From NCBI GenBank assembly GCA_018261755.1, contig JAGTRJ010000003.1, forward strand, positions 42,480-106,479: a DNA stretch of 64,000 bases, written 5' to 3'. This DNA comes from Burkholderiaceae bacterium. Lineage in GTDB: Bacteria; Pseudomonadota; Gammaproteobacteria; Burkholderiales; Burkholderiaceae_D. The translations under genes and the position numbers were made by a program. Below are positions 38,119 through 47,816 of this stretch, in pieces. The stretch's first letter is position 1. Every line of letters begins with the position of its first letter. The notes below the pieces were generated by a model. That model was not told the DNA's origin. It ran no database searches and worked only from the letters and a program-made list of their open reading frames with translations.

Positions 38119-39372
38119 TCAGAAACCCAGCTTGGGCAGCATGATCTGCCCGTCAGTGCTGTATTGGTAATCGCGGAAAATATGTTCGGCCGACAGCGGC
38201 TGGTAGCTGCCGTCGGGCAACCGGTTGGTCGTGTCTTTCAGCCGGTAGGTGTAATGACCGCAAGTCCAGACGTTGTAATTGCGCATGTAGGTGCACAAGC
38301 AGGTTTTGTCTTTGACGAACACTTTTCTTTCGTCAGGCTGCAATTTCAGCTCCCTCTCATAAGACGCGATGTAGGAGCATTTACCATCTTCAAGCAGATA
38401 GCCATAAGGTTCGCAGTTCGGACGAATGCCGGAACAGGTTGCAGGTGAATTTTTCAGCATCCGCATCGGATAGCCGGTGGGCGAAATCGTATTGACCTCA
38501 ATGTCGTCCTCGCCCGCCTTGAAGTATTCCTGCTTGACATTGTCAGGCAGGCCGCATTCGTTCGCCACTGTAAAGCGGGTCGCGACCTGCACTGCCGATG
38601 CGCCGCGTTCAAGGAAGGAGGCTGCATCCGAACCGGTAAAGATGCCGCCAGCCGCAATGACAGGAATCGCCAGATTTTCCGCTTTCATGAACTGCAACAC
38701 TTCTTCCACGATGGTGGTCAAATCATATTTCGACCAGTCATCGGCGCCAAACCCCAGATGGCCTCCGGCCAGCGGACCCTCAACCACGACAAAGTCCGGC
38801 AGACGACTCAGGCGCGCATTCTTGCGCAGGAAAATCTGCAGCGCGCGCACTGATGAAACGATGATGCCCAGCTTCGCGTCACGAAAACGCGGATGATCCT
38901 CGATCAACTTGAACGATCCCTGATGCAGGCCGGCACTCAGCGTGATGCCATCAATGCCGGCATCAAGTGCGGCTGTCAGGCGCGCGCGCAAGGTTTCCTT
39001 GGGCGCATTCATCGTCAGCTTTTCCATGCAGTTGGTGAAGACCATGCCTTCACCACGCTTGGCCTCCATCACCGCCGTCACCTGACGACGAGTGGCATCG
39101 GCAATCTGGTTCGAATCGAACACAATGCCAGACTTGTCAAAATTACCGATGTTGTTCCGGTACAGACGGGCTTTTTGCTTGGTATAGCTCGTACCAAAGA
39201 GTTTGTCGGACACATCCAATATCATCGCATCAGAAATCGTCCCAATGCCGCCCAGCCTCGCAGCTTCCAACGCAAGCTCAGCGGTCGAAATATCCACACC
39301 CATTCCGCCGATTACGATGGGAACCAGCTCCTTGCTGCCAAACCGAAGGCGGAAATCATCAACACGTTTCAT
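38119..39372 (-). CDS. Nitronate monooxygenase-like flavoprotein with cysteine-rich C-terminus
   Basis: A 417-residue FMN TIM-barrel protein of the 2-nitropropane dioxygenase family: VIGGMGVDISTAELALEAARLGGIGTIS at the start, FVVVEGPLAGGHLGFG and PVIAAGGIFTGSDAASFLERGA, VQVATRF. The last about 110 residues add six cysteines (TCSG, NCEP, KCSY, TCLC, TCGH), which could bind a metal or Fe-S cluster. Substrate unknown; the family also contains enoyl reductase-like enzymes. Convergent with the rubrerythrin gene. Confidence 0.85.
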   Translation of the reverse strand: MKRVDDFRLRFGSKELVPIVIGGMGVDISTAELALEAARLGGIGTISDAMILDVSDKLFGTSYTKQKARLYRNNIGNFDKSGIVFDSNQIADATRRQVTAVMEAKRGEGMVFTNCMEKLTMNAPKETLRARLTAALDAGIDGITLSAGLHQGSFKLIEDHPRFRDAKLGIIVSSVRALQIFLRKNARLSRLPDFVVVEGPLAGGHLGFGADDWSKYDLTTIVEEVLQFMKAENLAIPVIAAGGIFTGSDAASFLERGASAVQVATRFTVANECGLPDNVKQEYFKAGEDDIEVNTISPTGYPMRMLKNSPATCSGIRPNCEPYGYLLEDGKCSYIASYERELKLQPDERKVFVKDKTCLCTYMRNYNVWTCGHYTYRLKDTTNRLPDGSYQPLSAEHIFRDYQYSTDGQIMLPKLGF

Positions 39373-39607
39373 TACTTTCCTTGGACTGCCGTCAAACCTT
39401 TGTTAACACGAAAAACCGAAAACGCTGGCATGCAACGCCGCGCTAGCGGAAGATGAAGTAAATCCAGCATTTTAACTCAAGCTGCGCGTTTTCTCGGCAT
39501 TCTGCACGGCAAGATCATGGTGCAAGAACGAAAAGGCGCGTTGGCGCAACTGCGATGCGACGATACCATGAAACCGCTCGTCGCATATTGGGAGGAATAC
39601 GCCGCTC

Positions 39608-40447
39608 TCAATGCGACATAATCACGGGCACAGTCATGCCAGCCAGCACGGTGCGGGTCACGCCGCCCAGCAGCATCTGGCGGAAGCGCGAATGTCCATA
39701 TCCGCCCATCACCAGCAAATCGGACGACAGTTCGCCCGCCAGTGCCAGCAAGGCGCTGCCGACGTCCAGGCTCGTCTGATGTTGCAAAACCTCGATGTTG
39801 ACACCATGCCGCGCCAGGTACAATGCCACGTCATCGCCCGGCCGATCGCCATGCTCCGCCCTTCTCGAATCCGCATTGAACACCGCCAGTTGCACGATGT
39901 TCGCCTGCCGCAGCAGCGGAATCGCATCAGTGACCGCACGGGTCGCGCCACGGCTGGCATCCCATGAAATCAGCGCGCGCTCGCCGAAATGGGAAAATTC
40001 GCCCTTGCGTGGAATGACCAGCACCGGTCGTCCCGCATGCAGCACCAAATACTCCGGAAAATCCGGCGCGACCGATGGCGTCGGCTCATCCAGATCAGCC
40101 TGGCCAATCACCACCAGATCGCAGTAACGTGCCTGCAGGCTCATGCCATCGCCGGCCTCGCCATCGACCACCCGCCCCTCGAATGAGGCCACTCCCAATT
40201 GCTGCACCTGCTTTTCAAAATTGGCCACGGCCCGCGCCGCTTTTTCACGCAGAAACTCCAAGTGCTTGATCAGGTTTGGATCCCTTTCGGAAGCACTGCC
40301 CGACTGAAACGAATAGGTGGAAACGCCTATCATCGCCGCGCCAACCAGATGCGCGCCCTCTGCGTTGGCAATGCCTGCCGCAATCCGTATCCGCTCCTTG
40401 CAGCGCGAGGTTTCATCCAGATGCACCAGTATGGTCTTGTACGGCAT
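39608..40447 (-). CDS. Tandem universal stress protein
   Basis: A 279-residue protein with two Usp folds. The first half starts MPYKTILVHLDETSR and ends near VLHAGRPVLVIPRKGEF; the second half ends LLVMGGYGHSRFRQMLLGGVTRTVLAGM, a full nucleotide-binding loop. The start was chosen for AGGAG 6 nt upstream of 40447. The core of repeat copy 8 is about 200 nt upstream. Confidence 0.92.
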   Translation of the reverse strand: MPYKTILVHLDETSRCKERIRIAAGIANAEGAHLVGAAMIGVSTYSFQSGSASERDPNLIKHLEFLREKAARAVANFEKQVQQLGVASFEGRVVDGEAGDGMSLQARYCDLVVIGQADLDEPTPSVAPDFPEYLVLHAGRPVLVIPRKGEFSHFGERALISWDASRGATRAVTDAIPLLRQANIVQLAVFNADSRRAEHGDRPGDDVALYLARHGVNIEVLQHQTSLDVGSALLALAGELSSDLLVMGGYGHSRFRQMLLGGVTRTVLAGMTVPVIMSH

Positions 40448-40653
40448 GACGCACTCCTTTTTCACTCGGCAGATGATGCATTATAGGGCGCGCAGACAAC
40501 GCGATAAAGCGCGCAGCCAATCCGAACAATGCATGTGATAACGGGTTTTGAGAAACCGCAAATCCACACAAAATACATGGCACGCGACGCGGCTTTCTCC
40601 CGATGCTGACCACGGCTGACGGAACAACCGTCAAGCCGACGAGACCTCCTAAA

Positions 40654-40669
40654 ATACTGCCACGAGTAT
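40654..40669. repeat. Core palindrome of the dispersed element, copy 8 (core only)
   Basis: A perfect ATACT-GCCACG-AGTAT between lysC and the double Usp gene. I cannot recognise the longer flanks with confidence; GTGGCCC at about 40692 may be a remnant. Confidence 0.6.
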
Positions 40670-40742
40670 CATGCAAGAGCCGCGGAATACGTGGCCCAGT
40701 GCATTAATTCCCGCCTATACTCCCAAAAAAATGCAACAGGGG

Positions 40743-41993
40743 TCAGATATTTTCGAGCTCGAACGCCTTGTGCAGCGCACGCACCGCCAGTTCCATGTAT
40801 TTTTCGTTGATCAGCACGGAAATCTTGATTTCTGACGTGGAGATCATCTGGATGTTGATGCCTTCGTCGAACAGCGTCTTGAACATCTTGGCCGCAATGC
40901 CGACGTGGCTGCGCATGCCAACACCGACCACCGACACTTTCGATACCTGCGTGTCGCCGACGATACTGGTCGCGCCGATCTGCTGCTTGACCGTGTTGTT
41001 GAGGATGTCCATCGAGCGCGCGTAATCGCCGCGCGGAACGGTGAAGGTGAAATCCGTCTTGCCATCGACTGACTGATTCTGGATGATCATGTCGACTTCA
41101 ATGTTCGCTTCGGCAATGGCACCGAGGATCTGGAACGCAATGCCCGGCCGATCGGGCACGCCAAGAACGGTGATCTTCGCTTCGTCGCGGCTGAATGCAA
41201 TGCCAGAAATGACTGCTTGTTCCATGTGGTTATCTTCCTCAAACGAAATCAGGGTGCCGGACTTGGTTTCTTCTGCCAGCGACATCATCGGATCGGTCAG
41301 CGACGACAGCACGCGCGTCGGCACCTTGTAGTTGCCGGCAAATTCGACCGAACGGATTTGCAGCACTTTCGAGCCGAGCGACGCCATTTCCAGCATTTCC
41401 TCGAACGTGATTTTCTTCAGGCGGCGCGCCTCGGACACGACCCGCGGATCGGTGGTGTACACGCCATCGACGTCGGTGTAAATCAGGCATTCATCGGCCT
41501 TGACTGCCGCAGCCACTGCCACAGCCGACGTATCGGAACCGCCGCGCCCGAGCGTGGTGATGTTGTTGTTTTCATCCACCCCCTGAAAACCGGCGATGAT
41601 CACGATTTTGCCTGCAGCCAGATCCGCCTTGATCTTCGCATCGTCGATTGACTGGATGCGCGCCTTGGTAAAGGCGGAATCAGTGCGAATCGGCACCTGC
41701 CAGCCAGCATAGGCGACCGCCTGCTTGCCCAGCGCCTGCAGCGCCATTGACAACAAGCCGACCGACACCTGCTCACCGGTCGACGCGATCAAATCCAGTT
41801 CTCGCTGATCCGGTTGCGGCATGATTTCCTTCGCCAGTGCAATCAGCCGGTTAGTTTCGCCCGACATCGCCGACGGCACCACGACCATCTGGTAACCGGC
41901 ATCGTGCCATTTGGCAACCCGTTTGGCGACATTCTTGATGCGTTCGGTCGAACCCATCGACGTACCGCCGTATTTGTGGACAATCAAAGCCAT
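40743..41993 (-). CDS. lysC: Aspartate kinase
   Basis: First step of the aspartate family pathway (lysine, threonine, methionine). The 416-residue protein has the kinase start VHKYGGTSMGSTERI, FQGVDENNNITTLGRGGSDTSA, YTDVDGVYTTDPR, and two C-terminal ACT domains (VLGVPDRPGIAFQIL and VVGVGMRSHVGIAAKMF) for feedback by lysine/threonine. It follows tilS on the same strand after 89 nt. Confidence 0.97.
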   Translation of the reverse strand: MALIVHKYGGTSMGSTERIKNVAKRVAKWHDAGYQMVVVPSAMSGETNRLIALAKEIMPQPDQRELDLIASTGEQVSVGLLSMALQALGKQAVAYAGWQVPIRTDSAFTKARIQSIDDAKIKADLAAGKIVIIAGFQGVDENNNITTLGRGGSDTSAVAVAAAVKADECLIYTDVDGVYTTDPRVVSEARRLKKITFEEMLEMASLGSKVLQIRSVEFAGNYKVPTRVLSSLTDPMMSLAEETKSGTLISFEEDNHMEQAVISGIAFSRDEAKITVLGVPDRPGIAFQILGAIAEANIEVDMIIQNQSVDGKTDFTFTVPRGDYARSMDILNNTVKQQIGATSIVGDTQVSKVSVVGVGMRSHVGIAAKMFKTLFDEGINIQMISTSEIKISVLINEKYMELAVRALHKAFELENI

Positions 41994-42082
41994 AGGTAAT
42001 GAATATTTTGGACAAAAAATCAGCCCTTAACTTTACATGCGGCAATGCAAAATAACAAGTGGGCAAGCTGCAAGGGCTAGGA

Positions 42083-43468
42083 TTATGTCGCGTGCTGTTC
42101 CCAGCGCAACGAAATTCCCTGCCGCGCGGCCGGAAAGCGGCAATCCTGACCGATGCCAGCAGCGAACAGCAGCTTCTCGCCCACCCACACCAAAGGCAGG
42201 CGCTTGCGCTCCCAAGCCGGAATCGAGCGTTCCTGATACAGTTTTTTCAAGCCAGCGCCCGGCCGGTTCGGTGCCGGCTTCAGCCTGCCGCCACCATGAT
42301 GGTGTTCCATGCGCAGGCTTTGACCACGCAACCAGTCCGGATCGAGGCCGTCGTCAGCGAGATCGAAATGCAGCGTGCCGCCAAATGCGGCAAACCGAAT
42401 GCTCCCTTCGCCCACCCAGCGAAAGCCGGCGGACGCCACCTCTGGCGCGCCATCGTCGATCGTCGTCAACACGATGCGACTGCGGTAGCGTCGCAGTTGC
42501 CAGCCGTCCTGACTGACGCAAACCTGCGCATCGTCACGCGCATCAAGCAGTTGCGAGCGCGCCTCGCGCAGCCATGCGCTCGACGGCATGCGCACCCCAT
42601 TCACCGCCAGCCAGTGGCGCAGCAAATTATCGCTTCGCTCACTGCTCAAACCGCGTATGCGTTCGGCATCAAGCCCGCCTGCTTTCGCGCACGCGGCCAG
42701 ATCCTGAACCGCCAGTTCATCCAGCAAGCGTTGCGCCGCCTGCGCATGCTGCGCGCTGCGCGCAATGCAGTCGCGAAAAGCCGGGAAATGCGCGTGCAGC
42801 AACGGCCAGATCATGTTCCGCAACGCGTTGCGCGGATGATGGATATCGGCATTCGATTCATCCTCCACATGTGCGAGACCACGTGCGGCCGCGATGTCGC
42901 GCAATCCGATTCGAGGCGTATCGAGCAGTGGACGCGCCAGCAGAATCTGTTCATCGCCCAGTAAATCCGGCGCCTTGCCCGTTTCCGCCATGCCCGACAG
43001 CCCCGCCATTCCTGCACCGCGCAGCATTTGCAGCAGCACCGTTTCAGTCTGGTCATCCTGATGATGGGCGGTCAGCAACAGTTCCACTCGATGCTGGCGG
43101 CACATTTCGCCCAGTGCTGCATAGCGCGCGCTGCGCGCTGCCGCTTCCAGTCCACGCCCATCGTCCACCGCCACCTGAACCCGGCGCGCATCGAAACCGA
43201 TGCCCAACCGTTCGCTTTCGCGGCGACAATGCGTGAGCCAGTCATCGGCATTCGGACTGATTCCATGGTGAACATGAAATGCCAGCAGGCGGATGCCGCG
43301 CTGCGCGGCGCATTCGCGCGCCAGATGCAGCAGCACCGATGAATCCAGTCCGCCACTGTACGCAACCGCGATGGACGGCGCCGAATCGGACGGGCAAACA
43401 AAAACGCGCGCCAGAATGCGTTCCAGCGCGCGTTCGAATGCTGCAGTTACCGAGTCAATTTGCTGCAT
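42083..43468 (-). CDS. tilS: tRNA(Ile)-lysidine synthase
   Basis: Converts C34 of tRNA-Ile(CAU) to lysidine, an essential decoding step. The 461-residue protein has the PP-loop AYSGGLDSSVLLHLA, HHGISPNADDW, LTAHHQDDQTETVLLQMLRGAG and a C-terminal domain with GGGRLKPAPNRPGAGLKKLYQE. The gene order accA-tilS-lysC is typical of Burkholderiales. Confidence 0.96.
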   Translation of the reverse strand: MQQIDSVTAAFERALERILARVFVCPSDSAPSIAVAYSGGLDSSVLLHLARECAAQRGIRLLAFHVHHGISPNADDWLTHCRRESERLGIGFDARRVQVAVDDGRGLEAAARSARYAALGEMCRQHRVELLLTAHHQDDQTETVLLQMLRGAGMAGLSGMAETGKAPDLLGDEQILLARPLLDTPRIGLRDIAAARGLAHVEDESNADIHHPRNALRNMIWPLLHAHFPAFRDCIARSAQHAQAAQRLLDELAVQDLAACAKAGGLDAERIRGLSSERSDNLLRHWLAVNGVRMPSSAWLREARSQLLDARDDAQVCVSQDGWQLRRYRSRIVLTTIDDGAPEVASAGFRWVGEGSIRFAAFGGTLHFDLADDGLDPDWLRGQSLRMEHHHGGGRLKPAPNRPGAGLKKLYQERSIPAWERKRLPLVWVGEKLLFAAGIGQDCRFPAARQGISLRWEQHAT

Positions 43469-43534
43469 CCGCGATGCTGTCCCCTGATTGCGGTGGAGCG
43501 AACGATTTGACCCCGTGCGGCGTTCTGGCCGCGT

Positions 43535-44503
43535 TCAGGGCTGAATCTCCTTGTACTGGCCGAACTTCATGATCTTTTCCATCCGCGCCTTCAGCAGTTC
43601 CGCCGTTTTCACCCCCTGAAACTGGCGCAGCGTATCGGCCAGCGCGCGTTTGAGCATCACCGCCATCTGCTTCGGATCGCGATGCGCGCCGCCGAGCGGT
43701 TCGTTCACGATCTTGTCGATCAGACCCATCGCTTTCAACCTGTGCGCGGTCAGGCCAAGCGCATCAGCAGCATCGGATGCGCGCTCGGCCGATTTCCACA
43801 GGATCGATGCACAGCCCTCGGGCGAAATCACTGAATAGACCGAATATTGCAACATCAGGATCGCATCGCCAACCGCGATCGCCAGCGCACCGCCGGAACC
43901 GCCTTCACCGATGATGGTCGTGATCACCGGCACCTTCAGTTCGGTCATCGCGAACAGGTTGTAGCCAATCGCCTCCGACTGGCCCCGCTCCTCGGCATCG
44001 ATGCCCGGAAACGCACCCGGCGTATCGACAAAGGTGAAAATCGGCAGATTGAATTTCTCTGCCATCCGCATCAGGCGCAGCGCCTTGCGGTAGCCTTCCG
44101 GCCGCGGCATGCCGAAATTGCGGTAGCCGCGCTCTTTCGTGTCTCGCCCCTTCTGATGGCCGATCACCATGCAAGCCTGGCCGTTGAAACGCGCCAGTCC
44201 GCCGACGATCGCCTTATCGTCGGAAAAATGACGGTCGCCATGCAGTTCATGAAAATCGGTGAAGATTTCCCTGACGTAATCGAGCGTGTATGGACGCTGC
44301 GGATGGCGCGCGATCTGCGATACCTGCCACGGCGTCAGCTTGGAATAAATATCCTTGGTGAGTTGCTGGCTCTTTTTCGCCAACCGCTCGATTTCTTCCG
44401 AAATGTCGACCGCAGAATCGTCTTGCACGAAGCGCAATTCCTCGATTTTCGAATCGAGTTCCGCGATCGGTTGCTCAAATTGGAGAAAAGTCGTCTTGCC
44501 CAC
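43535..44503 (-). CDS. accA: Acetyl-CoA carboxylase carboxyltransferase subunit alpha
   Basis: With AccD moves carboxyl from biotin to acetyl-CoA to give malonyl-CoA for fatty acids. The 322-residue protein has the N-terminal [15 protein letters not shown] coiled helix, [53 protein letters not shown] and [11 protein letters not shown]. Normal length. Confidence 0.98.
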   Translation of the reverse strand: MGKTTFLQFEQPIAELDSKIEELRFVQDDSAVDISEEIERLAKKSQQLTKDIYSKLTPWQVSQIARHPQRPYTLDYVREIFTDFHELHGDRHFSDDKAIVGGLARFNGQACMVIGHQKGRDTKERGYRNFGMPRPEGYRKALRLMRMAEKFNLPIFTFVDTPGAFPGIDAEERGQSEAIGYNLFAMTELKVPVITTIIGEGGSGGALAIAVGDAILMLQYSVYSVISPEGCASILWKSAERASDAADALGLTAHRLKAMGLIDKIVNEPLGGAHRDPKQMAVMLKRALADTLRQFQGVKTAELLKARMEKIMKFGQYKEIQP

Positions 44504-44538
44504 CGTATTTCCTTTCGTTGCAGCCTTGCGGCGCTAAA

Positions 44539-45186
44539 TCAGTATTCTACCGGAACCGGGTCGAGGCTGCGCCACAGGTACCAGGTACCGACCGTGCGCC
44601 ACGGTTCCCAGTTGGCAGCCACTTCGCGCGCATCACTGCGCGACACCGGCTCGCCGGAAAAATAACAGAGGCTGATGCCCTTGAGCAACCCGAGGTCGTC
44701 GAGCGGCAGAACATTCGGCCGGAGCAGATTAAATATCAAAAACATCTCCGCTGTCCAGCGTCCGATACCGCGAATGCCGGTCAGTTCGGCAATCACTTCC
44801 TCGTCCGGCATGTCAGCCCACTTCGCGACATGAATGCGCTTTTCGGCGAAATGGCTGGCCAGATCGAGCAAATATTCGGTCTTGCGTTTTGACAGGCCGC
44901 ATCCAGCCAGTCCTTCCTGGCCGGTTTTCAATACATTCGCTGGCGCGCATTTCGTGCATGCCTGCAAGAACCGCTGCCACACCGCTTCCGCCGCCTTGAC
45001 TGAAATCTGCTGGCCAACAATTGAACGCGCCAGCGTCATGAACGGATCGTTACGTCCCATCAGTTGCATGTCGCCATACTGCGGAATCAGTTTTTTCATC
45101 ACCCGGTCGCGCTTCATCAGCTCGATTTTCGCCTGTTCCCAGTACGGCGGCGACAGCAGCTCGCCCGATTGTGCGCGCGTGGTCAT
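44539..45186 (-). CDS. DNA-3-methyladenine glycosylase 2 family (HhH-GPD)
   Basis: Base-excision glycosylase for alkylated purines. About 215 residues with [25 protein letters not shown], the helix-hairpin-helix [18 protein letters not shown] and the catalytic Asp in [11 protein letters not shown]. The ATG at 45186 overlaps the cysS TGA as ATGA, so the pair is translationally coupled; an in-frame ATG at 45198 is also possible. AlkA-like; no AraC or Ada domain is attached. Confidence 0.9.
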   Translation of the reverse strand: MTTRAQSGELLSPPYWEQAKIELMKRDRVMKKLIPQYGDMQLMGRNDPFMTLARSIVGQQISVKAAEAVWQRFLQACTKCAPANVLKTGQEGLAGCGLSKRKTEYLLDLASHFAEKRIHVAKWADMPDEEVIAELTGIRGIGRWTAEMFLIFNLLRPNVLPLDDLGLLKGISLCYFSGEPVSRSDAREVAANWEPWRTVGTWYLWRSLDPVPVEY

Positions 45187-46562
45187 GCGCGCCGCCATTC
45201 GGTGACGTTGCCCGGCTTGTCTTCAAGCACGATGCCCTGCGCCAGCAATTCGGCGCGAATGCGGTCGGCTTCGGCAAAATTCTTCGCCTTTTTGGCCGCG
45301 ATGCGCGCATCGATCTGCGCCAGAACCGCCGCTTCGTCGATATCGCCATCCCCCTGCAAAAATTGCTGCGGCGCGCGCTGCAGCAGGCCGATCACGCCGG
45401 CTAGCGCCTTCAGCTGCCCCGCCAGCCGCGCCGACTTGCTGCGGTTGACCTCGGTCGCCAGCTCAAACAGCACCGAGATCGCCAGCGGCGTGTTGAAATC
45501 GTCGTTCATCGCCTCGGCAAATCGCGCCGCATGCGCTTCGCTCCAGTCCAGCGGCAAATCGTCCGCCGGCGTTTCCTTCAGCGCGGTGTACAGTCGAGTC
45601 AGCGCGCCGCGCGCATCATCCAGATGCGCATCCGAATAATTCAGCGGACTGCGGTAATGCGCGCGGATGATGAAGAAGCGCACCACTTCCGGGTCGTATT
45701 TATCCAGCACTTCGCGGATGGTGAAGAAATTGCCGAGCGATTTCGACATCTTTTCATCATCGACGCGCACGAAACCGTTGTGCATCCAATAGTTGACGAA
45801 GGTGTGGCGGCACGCGCCTTCGGATTGCGCGATTTCATTCTCATGGTGCGGGAACTGCAAATCCGCGCCGCCGCCGTGAATGTCGAAACGTTCGCCCAGA
45901 AGCGCGCTCGACATCGCCGAGCATTCGATGTGCCAACCCGGACGACCGCTGCCCCATTTCGATTGCCATTTGACTTCATTCGGCTCGGCGTCCTTCGATG
46001 CCTTCCACAGCACGAAATCAAGCGGATCGCGCTTGCCGGTGTTCACGTCCACGCGCTCGCCGGCGCGCAAATCGTCGAGCGATTTGCCGGATAGCTTGCC
46101 GTAGCCTTGGAAATCGCGCACCGAAAAATTCACGTCGCCATCGGCCGCCTTGTATGCCAGACCGTTGCTTTCGAGTTTCTCGATGATGCCCAGCATCTGC
46201 GGCACATATTCGGTCGCGCGCGGTTCATGATCCGGCGGCAGGATGCCGAGCGCTTCGGTATCTTCATGCATGTAACCGATGAAACGCGACGTCAACTGCG
46301 AGATGGTTTCGCCGTTTTCAACCGCGCGGGTGATGATCTTGTCATCGATGTCGGTGATGTTGCGCACATAGGTCACATCGTAGCCGGACGCCTTCAGCCA
46401 GCGATAGACGATATCAAACACCGTCATCATCCGCGCATGCCCGACATGACAATAGTCGTACACCGTCATGCCGCAGACATACATCCGAACCTTGCCGGGT
46501 TCAATTGGCGTGAAAACCTGTTTATCACGCGCCAGCGTGTTGTAAATCGTCAAGTCGCTCAT
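45183..46562 (-). CDS. cysS: Cysteinyl-tRNA synthetase
   Basis: Class I synthetase of 459 residues. It shows [17 protein letters not shown] (zinc Cys and HIGH-like motif), [31 protein letters not shown] (zinc ligands) and KMSKSLGN. Divergent from the TPR gene; the 159-nt gap has no recognised element. Confidence 0.98.
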   Translation of the reverse strand: MSDLTIYNTLARDKQVFTPIEPGKVRMYVCGMTVYDYCHVGHARMMTVFDIVYRWLKASGYDVTYVRNITDIDDKIITRAVENGETISQLTSRFIGYMHEDTEALGILPPDHEPRATEYVPQMLGIIEKLESNGLAYKAADGDVNFSVRDFQGYGKLSGKSLDDLRAGERVDVNTGKRDPLDFVLWKASKDAEPNEVKWQSKWGSGRPGWHIECSAMSSALLGERFDIHGGGADLQFPHHENEIAQSEGACRHTFVNYWMHNGFVRVDDEKMSKSLGNFFTIREVLDKYDPEVVRFFIIRAHYRSPLNYSDAHLDDARGALTRLYTALKETPADDLPLDWSEAHAARFAEAMNDDFNTPLAISVLFELATEVNRSKSARLAGQLKALAGVIGLLQRAPQQFLQGDGDIDEAAVLAQIDARIAAKKAKNFAEADRIRAELLAQGIVLEDKPGNVTEWRRA

Positions 46563-46721
46563 GGATGATCAGTAAAATGCCGTCTGCCGCAAAACGCCAC
46601 CAACGCCTCGCACGTGAATCGGGGGCGATGGCGAATTTTGCCGCGAACAATACAACAGCCAACTGCTATTCGCAGGGCTAATTTGATAGAATGAAAGCTT
46701 TAGCCGCGAAGTATAACATTT

Positions 46722-47816
46722 ATGAACCTCGCTTCCAGTTTCTTCAGCCCTGCTTTTCAACGGTTCCGACGCACCGCCAGCCGCTTTCTGGCCGCTGCAT
46801 TTTGCGTCGCGCTGGTTCAATTTTCTCCGTCGGCTTCGGCTGATGAACTGGCCAATGCGCGCCAGTTCCTTGCCAGCGGAAAATTGAACGAGGCACTGTC
46901 TGTTGCCGACAACTATCTGTCGAAACAACCGAATGACGCGCACATGCTGTTTCTCAAGGGTCTGATCCTGACCGAACAGAACCAGAGCGCGAAGGCGATT
47001 GCGGTGTTCACCCGCCTGACCGAGCAATACCCGGCACTGCCTGAACCATATAACAATCTTGCGGTGCTGCACGCCGCCAGCGGCCAGTTCGACAAGGCCC
47101 GCGCCGCGCTGGAAGCCGCCATCCGCACCAACCCGTCATATGCGACCGCGCACGAGAATCTTGGCGACATCTATGCAAAACTGGCCAGCCAGTCATACGA
47201 CAAGGCCTTGCAGATCAATGGCAACAACGCATCCACCAAAACCAAGCTGGCGATGCTGAACTCGCTGACCGGCGATTCGTCGGCCGCTGCATCCAGGCCA
47301 TCGCGCCGCGCGTCTGCCTCTGCTGCGTCCGCTACCGCGCCGTCCGCGTCCAGACCGGCGTCGGTTTCCAGACCGGCCTCGGTTTCGAAGCCGGCATCGG
47401 TGACACAGCCGGAAACCAAACCGGCCGCCCCATCCACCCCGAAGGCAACCCCCAAGGCTGAACCCGCCAGCCAGGTTGGCCAGGATGAAGTGGCCAAAGC
47501 GCTCAATGACTGGGCCGCCGCCTGGAGCGCGAAGGATGTGAAGCGATATTTGAGCTATTACGCCAACGATTTCCGCCTGCCGAAAGGTAAGTCGCGCAAG
47601 GCCTGGGCGGATGAGCGCCAGTCACGCATTGCCGGCAAAAACAGCATCAGCGTAAAAATTGAGTCGCCGCAGATCACGATTTCCGGCAATACCGCGACCG
47701 TCAAGTTCAGACAATCGTACAAGGCTGACAAGCTCGCTGTTTCCAGCCGTAAGACCATGGTGTTCGTCAAGGCTGGCGGCAAATGGAAGATCCAGCAGGA
47801 GTCGGCGGGTAACTGA
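46722..47816 (+). CDS. Exported TPR protein with C-terminal Cds6/NTF2-like domain
   Basis: A 364-residue protein with a long N-terminal signal (FLAAAFCVALVQFSPSASA), then about four TPR-like units (residues 40-165, with EPYNNLAVLHAASGQFDKARAALEAAIRTNP in outline). A Ser/Ala/Pro-rich linker (about 185-245) includes three 18-bp DNA repeats, and an NTF2-like C-terminal domain ends VFVKAGGKWKIQQE. The same terminal domain type occurs in the next gene, which overlaps by one base (TGATG). Likely periplasmic partner of the L,D-transpeptidase. Confidence 0.82.
   Translation: MNLASSFFSPAFQRFRRTASRFLAAAFCVALVQFSPSASADELANARQFLASGKLNEALSVADNYLSKQPNDAHMLFLKGLILTEQNQSAKAIAVFTRLTEQYPALPEPYNNLAVLHAASGQFDKARAALEAAIRTNPSYATAHENLGDIYAKLASQSYDKALQINGNNASTKTKLAMLNSLTGDSSAAASRPSRRASASAASATAPSASRPASVSRPASVSKPASVTQPETKPAAPSTPKATPKAEPASQVGQDEVAKALNDWAAAWSAKDVKRYLSYYANDFRLPKGKSRKAWADERQSRIAGKNSISVKIESPQITISGNTATVKFRQSYKADKLAVSSRKTMVFVKAGGKWKIQQESAGN
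47351..47404 (+). repeat. Three tandem 18-bp units inside the TPR gene
   Basis: Units at 47351, 47369 and 47387 encode a six-residue RPASVS-type repeat in the linker. The first two units differ at one base and the third is more diverged. A likely site of in-frame length variation. Confidence 0.8.

Noticed and set aside
40448..40742. Expected tRNA gene next to lysC
   Set aside because: Some Burkholderiales carry a tRNA near this cluster, but I found no cloverleaf here.
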